Source of the DNA: Sneathiella sp. P13V-1
Lineage (GTDB): Bacteria > Pseudomonadota > Alphaproteobacteria > Sneathiellales > Sneathiellaceae
Assembly (NCBI RefSeq): GCF_015143595.1
Contig: NZ_WYEU01000005.1
Span: 62,001 to 126,000 of the forward strand
Length of the DNA stretch: 64,000 nucleotides
Reading direction: 5' to 3'
Below the pieces are notes generated by a model, which worked only from the letters and a program-made list of their open reading frames with translations, ran no database searches and was not told the DNA's origin. Below are positions 63,094 to 64,000 of this stretch, in pieces; position 1 is the stretch's first letter; the number at the start of each line of letters is the position of its first letter. The position numbers and the translations under genes were made by a program.

Positions 63094-63108
63094 CTAACAA
63101 AAGGTTAA
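63094..63108 (-). promoter_or_regulatory. Candidate CtrA box upstream of ctrA
   Basis: On the minus strand TTAA-CCTTTTG-TTAG matches the CtrA consensus TTAA-N7-TTAA with one mismatch. It lies about 43 bases before the ctrA ATG, which suits autoregulation. The assignment rests on sequence similarity alone. Confidence 0.45.
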
Positions 63109-63244
63109 CAGAAAGCATAAAAAGTTAATTTATTTGTTTCCATCAGTAGCGTTTCCCTTTACCAAACATTAAAAATTCTAAGGCAAAATAGAGCTAGCAA
63201 TAATCTGTAAACTATATCCGGTAACGGATTGTCCGGAGCGTCCT

Positions 63245-64000
63245 TTGTTAAGCGTGATATCAGAAATCGGCAGAGTTAATTCCCAGCAGTACTATGGTCG
63301 TGTAGCCGGTATTCAGGGTTTGTTGGTGGAAATAGGCGGTATTCAGCGTCAACTGAGCATTGGCAGTAGAGTAAATCTATTGGCTCGTGGGGATAAGGTT
63401 GTCCCCTGTGAAGTTGTTGGTTTTCGCAACGATCGCGCCCTTGCCATGCCATTTGGAACGCTTGATGGTGTTGGTATGGGATGCAAAGCGCTTATCACTG
63501 AACAGGATCCGGTTATTTATCCGGACAGCAGTTGGCTTGGGCGTGTTGTCAATGCTATGGGTGAGCCTGTTGATGGTGGTCCGCCCCTTAAAAAAGGGAG
63601 CGTTGGAGTTGCCCTTCGGAATTTGGCCCCACCTGCGCATTCACGCCAAAGGGTTGGCGGTAAAATTGACTTGGGCGTAAGGGCGCTCAATACGTTCGTG
63701 ACCTGTTGTAAAGGTCAGCGTATGGGTATTTTCGCAGGCTCCGGTGTTGGTAAGTCTGTTCTGTTGTCTATGTTGGCGCGAAATACAGCTGCTGATGTGA
63801 ACGTCATTGGTCTCATCGGTGAACGGGGCCGTGAGGTTCAGGAGTTTCTGGAAGATGACCTTGGTCCTGAAGGACTTGCGCGAAGTGTTGTTGTGGTTGC
63901 CACTTCCGACGAGCCTGCACTTATGCGCAGGCAAGCGGCATACTTGACCATGGCATTGTCGGAATTCTTCAGAGATCAGGACAAAGATGTGCTCTGTCTG
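63245..64000 (+). CDS. fliI: Flagellar export ATPase FliI (3' partial)
   Basis: The first 252 codons of FliI, the type III export ATPase of the flagellum; the window ends inside the gene. The start is inferred as TTG 63245 because GGAG lies 6 bases before it; a GTG at 63254 is possible. YYGRVAGIQGLLVEIGG, the export-ATPase N-domain, is followed by WLGRVVNAMGEPVDGG, Walker A AGSGVGKSVLLSML and GERGREVQEFL. The final residues begin Walker B. It is divergent from ctrA, a probable regulator. Confidence 0.93.
   Translation, partial: MLSVISEIGRVNSQQYYGRVAGIQGLLVEIGGIQRQLSIGSRVNLLARGDKVVPCEVVGFRNDRALAMPFGTLDGVGMGCKALITEQDPVIYPDSSWLGRVVNAMGEPVDGGPPLKKGSVGVALRNLAPPAHSRQRVGGKIDLGVRALNTFVTCCKGQRMGIFAGSGVGKSVLLSMLARNTAADVNVIGLIGERGREVQEFLEDDLGPEGLARSVVVVATSDEPALMRRQAAYLTMALSEFFRDQDKDVLCL

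Noticed and set aside
63387-63680. 97-aa plus-strand ORF near the right end
   Set aside because: Alternative frame inside fliI; the fliI frame shows Walker A and export-ATPase motifs.
1-64000. CRISPR arrays, prophage, insertion sequences, tRNA or rRNA genes
   Set aside because: No spaced repeat array, transposase, integrase, phage gene or tRNA cloverleaf was recognised; the only structural RNA gene I can support is ssrA.

Overview
This window is a chromosomal segment of a moderate-GC alphaproteobacterium, probably a marine, motile, obligately respiratory member of the Rhodospirillales/Sneathiella neighbourhood; the genus is an inference. The class rests on several markers seen together: a circularly permuted two-piece tmRNA gene, an alpha-type SspB adaptor, ChpT and CtrA, and small alphaproteobacterial families (DUF1491, DUF3553, DUF3775, DUF4169). 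No tRNA, rRNA, insertion sequence, prophage or CRISPR array was found. Coding density is very high, with many ATGA or TAATG overlaps.

Layout. 1-9.5 kb: a partial phytanoyl-CoA-type dioxygenase, RNA modification genes (rsmD, an RsuA/RluB pseudouridine synthase, tadA), a glutamine amidotransferase-like hydrolase, two acyl-CoA dehydrogenases, a biotinyl carrier domain, typA and a GntR regulator. 9.6-13.5 kb: a tandem pair of small 2OG-Fe(II) oxygenases, the second without the first iron-binding His, facing a gamma-carbonic anhydrase-dgcN-dgcA operon for D-glutamate use. 13.7-23.3 kb: a c-di-GMP phosphodiesterase, then a catabolic island of RpiR regulator, class III aminotransferase, BKACE (beta-keto acid cleavage enzyme), TAXI-TRAP receptor, fused TRAP permease and universal stress protein. 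23.3-32.5 kb: cytochrome c, a DUF2336 protein, lysoplasmalogenase, thioesterase, a GlcD-like oxidase, a secreted pentapeptide-repeat protein, a HAD hydrolase, a nitronate monooxygenase, a class III cyclase and several small proteins.

32.5-36.4 kb: RHH protein, class I fumarase, sspB, ssrA, folA and thyA on the minus strand, so the tmRNA and the adaptor that recognises its tag are neighbours. 36.5-50.9 kb: an unusual methyltransferase-like/glycosyltransferase protein, tag, ygfZ, a dihydroorotase-like protein with a QxH metal motif, cysQ, fdhD-mobA, mmsA-mmsB (valine catabolism) with a divergent LysR regulator, a RidA-family gene behind a hairpin that hides its ribosome binding site, and an EamA transporter. 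50.9-55.6 kb: an NAD-dependent formate dehydrogenase whose FdsG and FdsB parts are fused; fdhD and mobA some 7 kb away serve the same enzyme. 55.7-64 kb: chpT, cheA (hybrid), cheW, cheY, cheB, cheR, the convergent cell-cycle regulator ctrA, and the start of fliI.

The most unusual items are the 2OG oxygenase pair under a CRP-like site, the aminotransferase-BKACE-TAXI island with its own candidate operator, the RidA leader hairpin, and the repeated linker motif of CheA.
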